Below, one piece after another: positions 12,101 through 24,886 of a stretch of DNA of 64,000 nt. Location: assembly GCA_030248065.1 (NCBI GenBank), contig JASAMV010007342.1, positions 1 through 64,000 on the forward strand, in the 5' to 3' direction. The stretch is from Rhynchonema sp. JSB1_4 (lineage: Eukaryota; Nematoda; Chromadorea; Monhysterida; Xyalidae). A model generated the notes under the pieces. The model searched no databases and was not told the origin of the DNA. It saw nothing but the letters and a program-made list of their open reading frames with translations. Position 1 is the first letter of the stretch. Each line of letters starts with the position of its first letter. The position numbers and the translations under genes were made by a program.

Positions 12101-15100
12101 TGTTGCAACCCCATGGCAAACATACAGTCAAAAAACAAAGCAGTCGAAAGGGCAATTGTCCAAAACTTTGTGAAACATCGCTACGCACCCCGGTGCACTC
12201 CAATCCCAGAACGACAGTTGGTTGCGGTCGTCTGCGGCACAGATGTAGGATTGAATGGGCAGAAAGGTCAGTGCACGGATGGCTGCGGGTGAATCAGCTG
12301 AAATCAGCAGCTATTGTTGTTGAATTATTAATGTATGCAGCTGCAGGGTTGACTCATGTGAAATATTAAGGGCTCAATCCGACTAACCGACAAATTGCTG
12401 ATCGCTGATCTTCTGTTTGTGTTTGTCCATCGCCACCGCTGTTGTCTGTCGTCGCGACAAGATTCTCATGGCGTCGAGAACTCCTGAGTAAAAAACTTCT
12501 GTGCACAATGAACCAAATAAGATACAAATGCCGAGAAAAACACGAGAAGGAAAAGAACAGAGAAAGAAAAACACACGCACATAATATTGCCCCCCCCAGC
12601 CGTTAATGGTACTAGAACCCGCAATTAGCCCAAAAACGCGCCCGCTCGCACCAGTGGTTGTATCATCCGTGTGTCTGGCGTGTGTGCGTGCGTGTTGTGT
12701 GCACGAGCTGCTGGCAATCACACTCCAACACGGTTGGGCGAAGAACGTTGTGCACCAAGGCACAAAATGCGTTTCGATCAACGGCTTACTGCGGCGACTG
12801 CACGTGTGCGCACTGTTGTCCGACTGCTGCGCACTGGCACTGACACCACCGCCACCGTTGACGAGCGGCGATGGATTGGCCGTGCCTGAATCAACAAGGC
12901 AACTGTCGATATATTACCTAGCGTTAATTTTGGATTTAGATTTGCAAAAATCAGGTGCTGGTGATAGGAGCCAGAGCAATGCAGATGTAAATAGACATGC
13001 TTGCTTAGCTCGCTGATGTTTCAGTACTCATACAGTGAGAAGGTGGACGAAATCACGGACAGACAGACACAGACAACATGCAATCAGAAATTAAATGTAC
13101 GCAGGCAGAGCCACAACAATGTACAACGGTGCAATACCGGACGGTGCGGAATACTGTGACATAAAATCCGAAAGCAATCTGTTAGATCGTCCATCTTTGT
13201 GTCCGTATCGCATCTTTTTCCGCGGTGGCCAGCCGCGTCATGTCCGTAAACTCCACACCCGGTCTTGTAATTATGCTTCTTTCACTTAATCTTCTTATTT
13301 ATGTATTATTGAGTGGGTGTCGACGCTATAAACTAACTAACTCATACAGTGGTGCACCGTGCCAGAACAATCACCCAGCTCACCAGCAGCTTGTCTGTGT
13401 CTATGCGTGCTGTTCCGGTTTGTCTGCTGTTGTCGTGCATACTCCACAGCTCCGTTTGTTGTCGTCGCTGATGTTGCAATAGTTGCAGATGATGTGTTTG
13501 GTGGACGATGTGGTTCGCCGGCACCTAACATGGTGATGTTTCATATTGGGCAGGACATAACGAGCAAGTGCTGGAGTCATCAACATAAAAAAACCAAAAA
13601 TTTAAACTTCAAACATTCCATTCCATTACCAACCGCCAGTCGGTCCCTCGTCCCAGATGCCCCTCCTTCGACGATATCGCGTCTCATAAGGTGACCAAGT
13701 CGGAGTGACTTTGGGCGGAGGGATGGTGCTTTTGCCCGATGAACTTCGATTGCGATATGGTGGTTGGGTGATTGTGGTTGGACTGCAATGAAGAACTGGA
13801 TTATTGTTTTTTGGCATGATTATTATATTTTTTTACAATGTGCTCTTCAAATCTTTACTGAACATGTGTATGTAATATCAGATTCAGCGATCGATCTGAT
13901 ATGATCTGCCTTGTTTAAGCGACACTTTTTTGAATTACAGACATCAAGAAAAGTTCTGGATAAAACTTATGCATTTGGAGTTTGGTAACAACTTTTACCG
14001 TGGTCCAAACTAAAGGACTTACTCTAATCTAAATATCCAATAAATAGTCAAAATTCAGTCAATCCGTTCACCAAGTTTGATACCGACGGTTTTCAATCCA
14101 GCCCAGCACATGAACTGAACGTAATCCTACCCATTATTCGCAGCGCCATTGGCAGCGGACAATTCGGAAACTCTAGCGAGTGGCGATGATGTGCCCGGCA
14201 TTGCAGCAGTTGCATCTGATGGAGAGCCAACCATGAATTGCGGCCGAGCTCCGGCTGTACCGCCTTGTTTGCTCAGGGACGGGACACAATCAGTCGAAGT
14301 GACCGGGGTTGATCTGAAAATGGGTAGAAAGAGACTTTGGTTTGAAGTACAATTGTTGACAATGCGACCTTTTGACCATTAACTGCGCCGGTCGGTGGCT
14401 GACACGCCGAGCAGCGTCAACTGTTAGGCCAGAAATGTTTCATGGAAAGCATAAAAGATTCCGTTAAAAGGTTCCGTTAGTTGCAAAACCAAATAATAAA
14501 CCGAAATTCAAACAAACCCAGAAAACACATGGAAATGCGCCGCTATCTTGGCAACATAAAAAACACCGTCCGCACATTTCACACAGAATCACAAATATCC
14601 CAAAACTCGACCGACGCGCGTGAGCCACGCTCCATGTGCCGTGCACCAGCGTTGTCCGTTAACGAGGTGCTCTGTTGTGGCGCGACTTGTGGCTCGATCA
14701 ACTGCGTCCTATCCTCGATGTAATCAATGACCTTTCTCGCCAGCTCAGACACACTCGGCACGCTGTCGTTAGCCAGCCGCAACAGACACAGCCACACGCA
14801 CGTGTACACGTTGCCGAACACGCCCAGCTGGGCGCTGCTCGGGTCTGTGAATGGCAATGTATTCGTAACGTCTACTGCGGTGTGAAAAAAATCCACTAGG
14901 TACTTACTGTCTTGTGGACGTCCTTTGTACAAAAGATGATAGAAGAATAACGATACGATTTAGCCCTGTGGGCACGCATTGCGTTAGATCTGTGGATGCA
15001 GGTTCGGCCAATTTTGACAAGGCCCAGGGCCCCATTGCAGTATGGCATTATGGGCCGAAACTGCACCCACAGAACTAACGCAATGTGTGCCCACAAGGCT

Positions 15101-18100
15101 AAATCGTATCGTTATTCAAAATCCACCTCAACTTTTGAGCAAAAAAACTACTCGATGTTTAAGTAAGAAAACCACCTCAACTTTGACTAAAAAACCGACC
15201 ACCCAGCTAAATAGCCCCAAAATCGATCACGCACTTCTGACCCGATGTTCGAGTATATCAATGGAGCCGATCAATCGCTGATTGGCCTCTCTGATCGCCT
15301 TCTCTCGCTCATTGGCCAATCTAACTGTCTCGGTCACGTGATCGGCATCGACATTGGCCGCACCCGACATCATGAATCGACCGAAGAACATTGAACGCGA
15401 CGGTCGCAACTGTTCGGGGTTGGATGTTTCGGATGACTCGGATACGGTCGATAGACTGAAACATTAGAAGTTTGCGTGTGAATATTTGGATGGAAAATTC
15501 TCCTGAACAATCGCTTCTGACGATCATTATCTTCAGTTCGACAGTCATTTTCATTGACCTGTGGTCTTTGTTATTATGACTTCTCGCTCAGCTTGTATTA
15601 ACACGAACATTAACAACAATGCACAACCTGCCGAACCTACATCTGCTGCTGCTGCAAAACATTTTCCGTGACATCAATGCATCAATATCAAAAGTTCTGT
15701 CTGTCCTGCCAGAGGTATGGTGACTAACTGACGTTCCCGAAAATATACATTACCGTAATTTTGGTCACCATAGCCAGAGGCAAGCCCCATGCTATATATT
15801 ATAGCTTGCGTGACATTCCACATTCGCTTTTTCTCCAAACATTCCAACAACACAAACATTCAACAAACCCCCAGCCCAAGCCAACCGCTTGACATGTTGC
15901 ATCGCTGGATTGTGCGTGTTGGCGTGCCACGTTTCATGTATACCGGCACCGATCGTGTAGGACTGTCGTAGTCGTAACGCGTTCGGATCGGCGGGTGACG
16001 TTGACCGGTCACGTTGCAGGGACACCATCGAATCGATTTGGTGCAGTGCGTCGTTGTATTCTTGCTGCAATTGATACAAACTGGGGAACAGCTGGGACAC
16101 TCACACTGGGATAGGAGGACAGCAGGGATCATAGATCTACGGTCATTTGTAGGTTGGCGCAATTATGTGCCGCAGCAGTTTGCGCGAACAGTACCACTGA
16201 TGTTACACCACAAGAATATAGCCATTTTCAAGAACACTGAAAGTACTATAGATGTCAACGTCACAGCGGCACACAAACAAATGATTAACGCCAGTACCAT
16301 ACCTCCGGCGAATTGTGTCCCGGTTTAATCTTGTCCATTTCATCCCTCAACTGATATGCCAATGTGACGAATTGATCCTCGAAGTCCAACACCATCCAAT
16401 GTAGTGCCACGACCAACTCACGACGAACTAGTGGTGATCCATCATCAACACAATGACTGGCTAGATGTGTGCAAATGTGCTGGTCGACCTGACGGTGTGA
16501 TTGATAGTACACGGTGACGAAAAAGACACACGGCGCGCAAAAGTTCGACAACAACTTATTGTGATCAAATCTGGTTACGTTTATTCGTGTTTCGCATGTT
16601 CGGTCGGAATGTGAACTAAAACTGACTGGCTGACTAATTTGTCAGCGCTGTGAAACATCACTGGCAATCATGGATTAGTGCTTGAGCAGTTTTAAAGAGG
16701 AAATTGCACATTCCTAATCGCCCTTCAAACTTTGCAAGTGCTTAGACTGCAGCCTGGGCATCACAAAACTCAAATTATTTAGTATGAATTTGCTAAGATG
16801 CATCCATGCGATGCAGTTCAAAAGGAACCGCCGGGAAGAAAATTTGCCGCGGACCGGCCGAATTTCTACCTGCACATTCAGGGTTTCAAATGGTCTCGAC
16901 GCGATCTGCTAATGTTTGCGTCAGAACAAAATGTTCCATGGTGCACCAGCCAACGTGCCACATCTCGCAAAAGAAATTTCGAAAATTTTCGTCATTCTCT
17001 TTCATTGCGTGCGGCATCGCCCGTGCAACCAGCGTGGCGAGCGGGCTGAAACATTTTATTCTGACGCAAACATTAGCAGATCGCGTCGAGACCATTTGAA
17101 ACCCTGAATGTGCAGGTAGAAATTCGGCCGGTCCGCGGCAAAATTTCTTCCCGGCGGTTCCTTTTGAACTGCATCTCATGGATGCACCTTAGAAAATTCA
17201 TACTAAATATTTGAGTTTTGTGATGGCCAGACTGCAGTCTAAACACTTGCAAAGTTTGAAGGGCGATCAGGAATGTGCAATTTCCCCTTTAAGTAGTGTT
17301 GGTAATCCGTGAAATGTTTCGTGAAATCGACAAAGAAGCTTGTCAAAACAGTCACTAAATTCCTGGCATGAACAAACCACAACAAAAACCCATCCACTAT
17401 CATCTCGACGACATGAACCTGATTTCCATCAATCGTGTATCATAAAAAATAAGTTGAAAAGTCTTGAGACTCGGACTTCTGCATTCCCACTAATTTTCCA
17501 CTATCGCAGCCAAAACCAACCGAATCCCACCAACTCACCGAAGTCGCATGTTCATTATCCTCCGATCGATTGCTAACGAACGTGCCGATCGCATAGATGG
17601 CCGCCGCACGTACGTTCGGACACGTATGGTTGATGAACTCGAGCACGCTGTCGTGCACGCATGTACGAATGGCTGACCAGCGCATCTGTGTCATATTCGA
17701 GAGTATTTGTTTGTTGTGTAGCGACGAAATTTTTGTGCTTCCGATGGTCTGTCTAATTTTTGCCTTGCGAATGGCAACGCAGTGACGCAACACTGATAGA
17801 GCACATCCAGACCGTCGTCATCAGCACCGTCCCACGGCGCTGCCACGGTTTGGGTGAGAGCGGGTGCAGCCGTGGGCGTTCAGTTGATTGCTTCATTATG
17901 AAACGTGTTCCGAATTTATTTGTCGACTGAGAGTTCCATGGAGTACCCCAAGTATAGGCAATCCATCGGCTCATGGCACTTTTTATACACACAGCGCATG
18001 CAGCAGCGCACGCCATTTTCTAGATAAAATGTACACTTTGAGCGAGTGTCATATACTTTGATGACCGCTTTTTAATTTATCCGGTTTTCATTTGCTGCTT

Positions 18101-21100
18101 GCCATAACACTTTTCTGCACTGTTGCAAAATTTGGGGATGTTTCAACGGATAACTGCAGAAAATAGATGCATTCATTGACGGCAGTAATGCAGTATGCAG
18201 CGTGTGCGTGCGAGTGCCATGAGCTGGCGGATTGCCTATACCAAGCAACCCTTTGAGAGCTCACTCTGAGGTCATTCTCATGTGAAACATCAGCAAGCAT
18301 TACAAGAACAATTGTTATTAACTGGGTAACGTTCTGTCTCTGGCAATTTCAATAAAAATCCCCCACGCCACCTCGTTATTATCATTCCACAATCGTCCCA
18401 GACCAATCAGCAACCACAACGATAGCAGATCGCATTTGGATTCGGTCAACAAATCTTGGCACAACGAGATGTACTTGCAACGTTTTAGTGCGTCTTGGCC
18501 GGCTCTGTGCATCACGTTTATGGCTGATGTTTCAGACGAGATAGACCACCCAACATAACGGCACCCAAAGTTGATACTTCATATCCTTCAACTCAAAGGC
18601 TTCACAAAATGAACTCAGCTACCTAAACCAACCTATGATTGTCAATCAACGCGGCAATCACAAATGCAGGCACGAGTTTGGCGTGATGCGACGTTTGTGG
18701 GTCGTTGCAAATGTGCACAAAGTACATATGACCCTGGCCGTCCTGAGGGTTAGCAAAATAATTACATATCAGAAACGATAAAATTTCTGCCCGTTTGTTT
18801 TGTTCCTGTCCGTCTGAATCAATCAACAACATTCGCACCTGATCTTTGACCAAATCGTGTTGACACTGCGGGTCGACGGCCAGAATTTTGGCCCAAATAA
18901 ACGATAGCAGCGGTCTGAGGTCGCGCATGGTGCTTTGCAACAATTTGAGCACGTACGGGAAAATGCCAACCTGATGAATCGGGGATAGATTTAGGTGAAT
19001 TTGGGCAATTTCGAAGAATAAAGCCGCACTTTTTTGAGCACTAACAGACAAGGCCAGCCGAACCGACCAAGCGCCAAGATCCAAGAATGAACACAACAGC
19101 TCAAGCGCTCGTACCCGATGTTGCTGAAATGACTGAATTTACAGTCTGGAACTCGTAACACATCGGGGTGCTCGATGAGCGTTGGAACCATAAAACGTGG
19201 TTTTTATGGTTTTATTTTTCAAATTTTAGAAGCTGTTGTTTTCCGCAATGGCTAACTACTTCGTAAACAAAGAGTCCGATAAGCTATCAGGTCGTTCTCA
19301 CGTGAAACATCTGCGAAAATGAGACCTCCGACAAAAACGAAGAGAGTTGCACACCACCAAACCAGTGTCGACACCGAAGCACCGTATCAGATTTTCAGTT
19401 CGTATTAAAGTAGTAAAAATGCAAAACATTACTGGGCTCCGGAAATACCGTAAAAACCTAAATACAGCCCCCCCCCGGAATAGAGCCCCCCCGTAATACG
19501 GCCCCCCAAAAAGGGGTCAGTGAATTAATAGCGCCCCCCCCCCGGAATAGAGCCCCCCCTAAGTAACTCCCCTATATAGTAGTGTGTTTAAGGCTTGATA
19601 GTGGTGCACAGGCACATTTATGCACGTCTGTTGTTCGTTCAGAGCACATAATATGTCTCTAATTGACGAATAGACACGAACAAAAGCGATTACAAGCGAA
19701 AAAACATCCTTTCAAACCCCTTTTAGGGGTTTTGGGGGGTATTTCTGGGAACAATTTTTCAGGTTCGGGTCAGTGAATTAATAGAGGCCCCCCGGAATAG
19801 AGCCCCCCCAAAATGGGGTCAGTGAATTAATAGAGCCCCCCTTCTATTTAGGTTTTTACGGTATTTCCGGAAAACGCAAGAATTTACACGCAAAAATAAT
19901 GTGTTTTCCGGAAATATTTCCGGACTCAACCCAAGCTCGCCCCAAAGAGCATTTTCCCTCAGCAACCTGACTGAGCAACACTTGCAGAACGACGGGCAAT
20001 TGTTGTGGCGGCGTGCGATGTCTGAATCCGTATTTGAGCCACACTTCGAACGCCTGCAGTTGATCGACGAAGAAGGGACTGCCCACGTAATTATCGATTT
20101 GTATCGGATGCACCACATAACGCGGACTATACACGTCGATGGCCACGCTCGCCAATTGTTGACGTTGGTAGGCTTTCTGTAATTCATGTTGCCTTTTTTA
20201 ATTTTTTTTGTTTCGTCAACTTGAAGTTATCATCAGGAGGTTATTGAAGTTATCGTTATGCCGTAAACAGTCAACGCCGCATTGCACGTAAAGGTCTTTC
20301 TCGCGTGAAACATCAGCTACATTCGTTAGCAAATTGCTTCCAACAACAGCAGTATCGCCACATCGTTCGCGTACTTGAAGAACGTACCCAACCAAGCACA
20401 AAAACAACACTAATTTCCCAGCCAAGACCAGGCTCACCACCAATTGAGTGACACACAAATCCAGCGCGTAATCCCACGCGTCCCAAAGCGGGTGTTCGTG
20501 TGTGGAGGGCAGTTCCGGTCGCGAAACCGGTGTGCATTTGTACACTCGCATCACGCGACAGGCCAGCAGAAAGTTGCGGAACAGACTCGCCACCAGCAGA
20601 TCCTGCAAAATCGGACGTTCTTTTCGATCAAGTGGATAAGGTTCAAGCGATATTGGATGACCAGGTGTTGAGGCAGGCAGAAACTGATCGGCTCTTACTT
20701 CGCCCCCCCTTCAGTTGTTCACTGATGTTACAGGGAGGCACGACCCTCTGGATTAATTGCACTCCACAGTACACTTGCCCCCCCGTCAACAACACCTGTC
20801 TAAACAGTCGCTGGAACAAATCCCTCGGCAATGTATTCCAGGCAATCGTGTCCGTCACGGCCGTAAAAATCCAATTCAATTCGCCAAGTGGCGTGCGACG
20901 ATCGTTGATTTGGCCGGGCAGACGCTCAACGATGTCCAGCGGGGACACCTGTAAAATGGGAGACAGCAATCGAGAGATATAGTGACTGATATCAAACTTT
21001 GTGATCGTATCGAATCTGCGTTGGCCCTGCGACGTGTTTGCGTTGAGGGCGGACATTTACGATTGGTACACTTACCTTAATTTCGACCACAGTAAAGGTT

Positions 21101-24100
21101 GTACCTAGCTGCTCGGGAAGAAGATTTACGCTGGTCAGACCTAGCAGTCATCACCATCAGCAGTGTTCGAACGGGATCCCTATCCCCGGGATCCCGGCCC
21201 TTTTTCCAATCCTGATCCCGAATCTGTCAATCACAAACCAATTCTGCTCATTCATGCTTTTCGACAATGTTCCCGAAATCTAAGTCGCACAACATCAAAC
21301 CCACTCTCCCGTACCTCATTTTTGAGATTATTATGCACAATGTAGCACAACACGGACGTGTGTATGGGTGTGGTGAGACAACAGGTGAACAGATCGAACG
21401 GCATATCAGCGCACATCGGCAGCACTTCACCGTTCTCACACGCAGCCAATTGGATGCACGACTGAAAGTGAATTGCGCTTGTTGTCGCGGTCAGAAAGAC
21501 ATTTTTTCAGTAAAAGAATTTTCATCATTTCCAGATAATTTTTGTGGTCTTGACTCGAGAAAACATAAAAGGTAAATCACGCGACCAGACGACGGAAGCC
21601 AGCTGGCTGGACAGGAAAACAGCAACTGCATCGATGCCGCAGTCACTGATGACAGTGTCTCAGCCAACTGCACTAGTTTTGAAGATTGTGGGTGGACTGC
21701 TTCACAGTGTTTCGCGGCATGCAACGCTATGTATAGTATCATTGACCATAACAGAAAGCAAGGTCATTCAACGGTGAAACATCAACCTCAATTCATACTG
21801 TCTGCACTGGGGTTAGAGGTCGGAGGGGGGGTGGTACCCGACACCCGACATCTGGAAGTACCCGACACCCGACATCTCAGAAAAAAAGCCGACACCCGAC
21901 AGTTGCAAAAAAACCCGACACCCGACATCTAGTTTTTGAAAAAAAAACCCGACACCCGACACCTGTTTTTGGACCAAAAACAGGCAAATTTTTGCTTATT
22001 TGCATCATTTGTGCAATTTTTTGGCTCAAGTTACTGAATTCAAGTATTTTCACACGAAATAAACACCAAAATGTCACATTCTGCGTCATCGGAAACATCC
22101 GGTTCGAAGAAAATTTTCTCTCAAAATTCTTCTCTCAGCAAAACTGATGTTTTGAACCGTAAATGTCGGGTGTCGGGTACCAAAAAACCCGACACCCGAC
22201 ATCTGGGGGTACCCGACACCCGACACCTACACTTTTTTGGGACCCGACACCCGACAGCCGACATCTCTCTAACCCCAGTCTGCACCCAGAGAAACGATCA
22301 AACACAACGAAAATCAACAGCCAGTCACCTTGAAATTGGGTGGTTTTGTCGGGAATCCTCGATAGGCAGCTGCCAGCTCCACATCGGTCGGACTGCCGCC
22401 GAGGCCGAGACTCTCAGGCGACGGCGCATGTTGTTGTTCGCGATACTGGAACAGTTGCTGTCGCCAATCCTTCTCCTGGTCGTCGGCGAACTTCTCGAAA
22501 CTTTTCACAATCAGCCCCGCCGAATGACAATCGTACACGTAGACCGACGGAGAGCCCATCCACGACTGGAAATTTCAATGGATATATTGTTTATTTTGGT
22601 TTGTTAGTAATAGAATTGATTCATTTTTTGGGTTGCAACAAGAAACGTGGTTAAGTTCGAAAATGGAATGATGCCTACAATGGGCCCGTTTGTGCCGCAG
22701 CTCGTTACTCCAACGTCCCACTCAAAAATGCCACGTGCGGCCTAGGGATCGGTATCGGGGGGTATCGCAACACGATACCCAAATTGGTTATGCACGACGA
22801 TATCATGATCATCGTGAAAAACCACCAAGCCGACGACGCTATGGGACGGGACCAGAGTGTGCGGCCCACGTGGGAAAACATATTTTCAAAATTTTTAAAC
22901 GTCAATTCGATCACGTTTTCACTACATATGTCGGCACAAACCATCAAAATGAAACATCAGCAAAGCGTACCTGCAGATCATAGACACTGAGCGGAATGTA
23001 TTGCGTGAAGTTCTTGTTAAACACCCAGATCTCGCCATTGTCGGTCGGTTTCGGCACGCCATGTCCGTTGTAATGTAACAGCACTCGTTCGTCCTTGGCG
23101 TTGCGTCGCAGCGTCGTGCACAGTTTCTTCACATCGTCAACCGTTGGGTCGAGGTGTTGCTTGTAGCTGAAAACGCAAATTCTGAACGCATAACAGTTTA
23201 TAGCGTTAAGAAAAGGAGACAGTTATTTGAAAATATGACCAAAGTCTTTTGTTCAAAGAGCATATGCTCTGATCTGCTTCTTGTGACAACGCCGAAAGTG
23301 CTATTACTGAACGTTGAAAATATCAGGTTCGAGTTTGAGACACAACAAAGGCGCCACGTTTGCGCTTTTTACTTTGGGCAAAATCAAGCTTTGCACGTCA
23401 TAAAACAAGAAAATGAGCGTGCTGAAACAGCGCGCGTTCTGGCAACCCGCAATGCCTCGCCTTGCAAAATACTTACGCTTCCACTTTTCATCCACGAATC
23501 TAAAAATGACCCGTGCTTCAGGTTCGATCAGAATCAGCTCACAACGAAGTCACAAACTTGTTGGCTTCAGAACTACCATAAAGTCCAATTTATCGAGATA
23601 TTGTTTGGACAGGCATCAGTTTTGCAAAATTGAGCGCAACATACCGTGCACGTGGCTGCCATTTTTCATATTGTCCCTGCAGACTGCGACCGATTTCCTC
23701 GGTGACTTTTCGATGGTTTTGACCTTCCTTGGTCGGATCAATCCAGCATTCCAAGCGGGCGCAGGGGTCTGGCTGTAAATTTTTTTTTGGATAGCAAACA
23801 TGTTTCAGGTATTTTTTCATTTATTTTATCAATCAAGTCGTTGCCATTTGCAAGGTGATAAATATCTTTCAAACCTTGATGACATCAGGCGGATCCACTC
23901 CCAAATTCAAACACAACACCAACGCGACCGACACCGTTTTCATGCGATCCTTTGAGCGCCACGTCTCGCGCTCGTCTTGGGGCACCGGGGTGCCTGCGGT
24001 GGATAAAAATAAGTGCAAAATTGACAATGGCAACTGTCTCACACTCCTAAAAGCACATTAGTTTGCTTTTGATGCAATTTCCCACTTTGAAATAAGAGGC

Positions 24101-24267
24101 AACTCACCGATAATATTGTCTCCGTGGCGCGGTTCCAAGAATGAAACCGGCGTCGAAATGGTCAGTTCTTCGAATTTGGTAGTCAGTGCGTCAAGCGATG
24201 ATCGCCCATCGGCTGATGTTTCATTCTCGCCCTTTACGCTTGATGAGACAACTTTTTGCGCCGCCAT
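9111..24267 (-). CDS. RPTOR: Regulatory-associated protein of mTOR (Raptor)
   Basis: Thirty minus-strand exons, in order: 24267-24108, 23993-23875, 23772-23645, 23166-22971, 22565-22329, 21461-21315, 20948-20796, 20602-20438, 20176-19967, 19123-19046, 18970-18839, 18742-18633, 18504-18372, 17685-17539, 16488-16303, 16091-15931, 15455-15235, 14844-14616, 14313-14131, 13782-13634, 13524-13384, 12885-12724, 12483-12388, 12297-12189, 11893-11680, 11345-11227, 11042-10906, 10463-10269, 9618-9513, 9204-9111; about 1538 aa (human 1335). Raptor is the mTORC1 scaffold that recruits substrates to mTOR. The caspase-like RNC domain shows [25 protein letters not shown] and [13 protein letters not shown] repeats follow ([31 protein letters not shown]), then a low-complexity linker and C-terminal WD40 repeats ([30 protein letters not shown]). 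Least certain: the ends of exons 16, 18 and 22 and the start of exon 29. An in-frame ATG also lies upstream of the chosen one. Confidence 0.95.
10569..10792. repeat. Fold-back element in RPTOR intron
   Basis: Two arms of roughly 100 bp in inverted orientation (about 10572-10676 and 10690-10792). Ends read TCGAAACGGTGTGAAGGTCAG and its near reverse complement. Internally there is a repeated 'gtaaaggtcggt'-like word, so each arm is itself semi-repetitive. It lies between RPTOR exons 27 and 28. It is probably a non-autonomous DNA transposon remnant; I see no clear target duplication. Confidence 0.7.
14944..15118. repeat. Short inverted repeat in RPTOR intron
   Basis: Arms of about 58 bp (14944-15003 and 15061-15118) are inverted copies with few mismatches, separated by about 57 bp. 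Outer ends read GAATAACGATACGATTTAGCC and its reverse complement. It sits between RPTOR exons 17 and 18. Its sequence is unrelated to the other fold-back elements in this gene. Confidence 0.75.
16696..17288. mobile_element. Fold-back MITE flanked by TTAA (piggyBac-like)
   Basis: A large palindrome in RPTOR between exons 14 and 15. The left arm from 16696 and the right arm ending at 17288 are near-identical inverted copies of about 245 bp around a spacer of about 100 bp. The outermost bases of both arms are AGRGGAAATTGCACATTCCT. Both ends abut TTAA (16692-16695 and 17289-17292), the target used by piggyBac transposases. The arms read as the same 97-residue open frame on both strands; that is a symmetry effect, not a gene. 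Confidence 0.8.
18269..18292. repeat. Bipartite dispersed motif (example in RPTOR intron)
   Basis: Reads AGGTC, 9 nt, then TGAAACATCA. The same two parts at the same spacing occur at 19289-19312 (one mismatch), 20292-20315, 21761-21784, 27861-27884 and 29602-29625, the last two on the other strand. A further 25 or so loci have the 10-mer without the second part. Function unknown. Confidence 0.8.
19439..19870. mobile_element. TIR element with tandem 'ggaatagagcccccc' words
   Basis: Both ends carry CCGGAAATACCGTAAAAACC as an inverted repeat, continuing a few bases further with 'taaata'. The interior alternates C homopolymers with 'ggaatagag' and 'ggggtcagtgaattaatag' words. It is inserted in a RPTOR intron about 95 bp from exon 9. 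I do not see a target duplication, so the superfamily is unassigned. Confidence 0.7.
21807..22278. mobile_element. TIR element filled with 'cccgacacccgacatct' words
   Basis: Perfect 12-bp inverted termini (CTGGGGTTAGAG / CTCTAACCCCAG) flanked on both sides by TCTGCA. The interior is at least eight copies of a CCCGACACCCGACA-type word in both halves, around an AT-rich core of about 130 bp. It lies in the RPTOR intron between exons 5 and 6. The layout (inverted ends, word arrays, AT-rich core) is the same as in the hAT-type elements near LIG1. Confidence 0.75.
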
Positions 24268-24886
24268 TTTGCGCACAAGACTCCGATCATAAACACGCTT
24301 TCTGCAAAACTGCATGGTTTGGGACGGCACACAATTTACGCTTCAGTCGAATTTAAAGTGAATAATGTAAATGCAGCAAAAGGAGCTGCAGCCGGACATT
24401 CGGTGAATAACCGACTTCAAATAATGGAAAATTTTGCAGCGATTAGTCAGAATTCACAACATTTTATGCAGATTTGTACACGTACGACGAAATAAGAATA
24501 TTCTCATGTATCACGGACAGACGGAACGATATAAAGTTGCATGTATGGTTAATCAGACAGCACTTCATGACACGTGAATGAATCACAAAATAATATGCCG
24601 CATACGAGCTCAGCAAACATCAAACATATAAAAACATTATGAAAGGCTCAAAATAATTGAGAAGTATTTTTACGGCTGTTGAGGCCTGACAGAGATACTG
24701 CACCAGCGAGCTCTGCCACTAAACTCCAGGTACTAGAATTTCGGAAAACACGAAAACACTACACATGAGCAGCAAATTTAAATAGAAATATGATTATCGG
24801 TAAATGTTAATGTGTAACTTACAAGTCAAAATACTGGCTGGCTTGTCTCATTATGATACAAGTTGAACAAAGTGCAGGGGAACACA

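Noticed and set aside
13190..13260. Candidate extra RPTOR exon reading [18 protein letters not shown]
   Set aside because: It has no usable donor site, and exons 21 and 22 already join in phase without it.
16806..17179. Two nearly identical 97-residue proteins on opposite strands
   Set aside because: They are the two arms of the palindrome read from each side, with no homology to a known protein.
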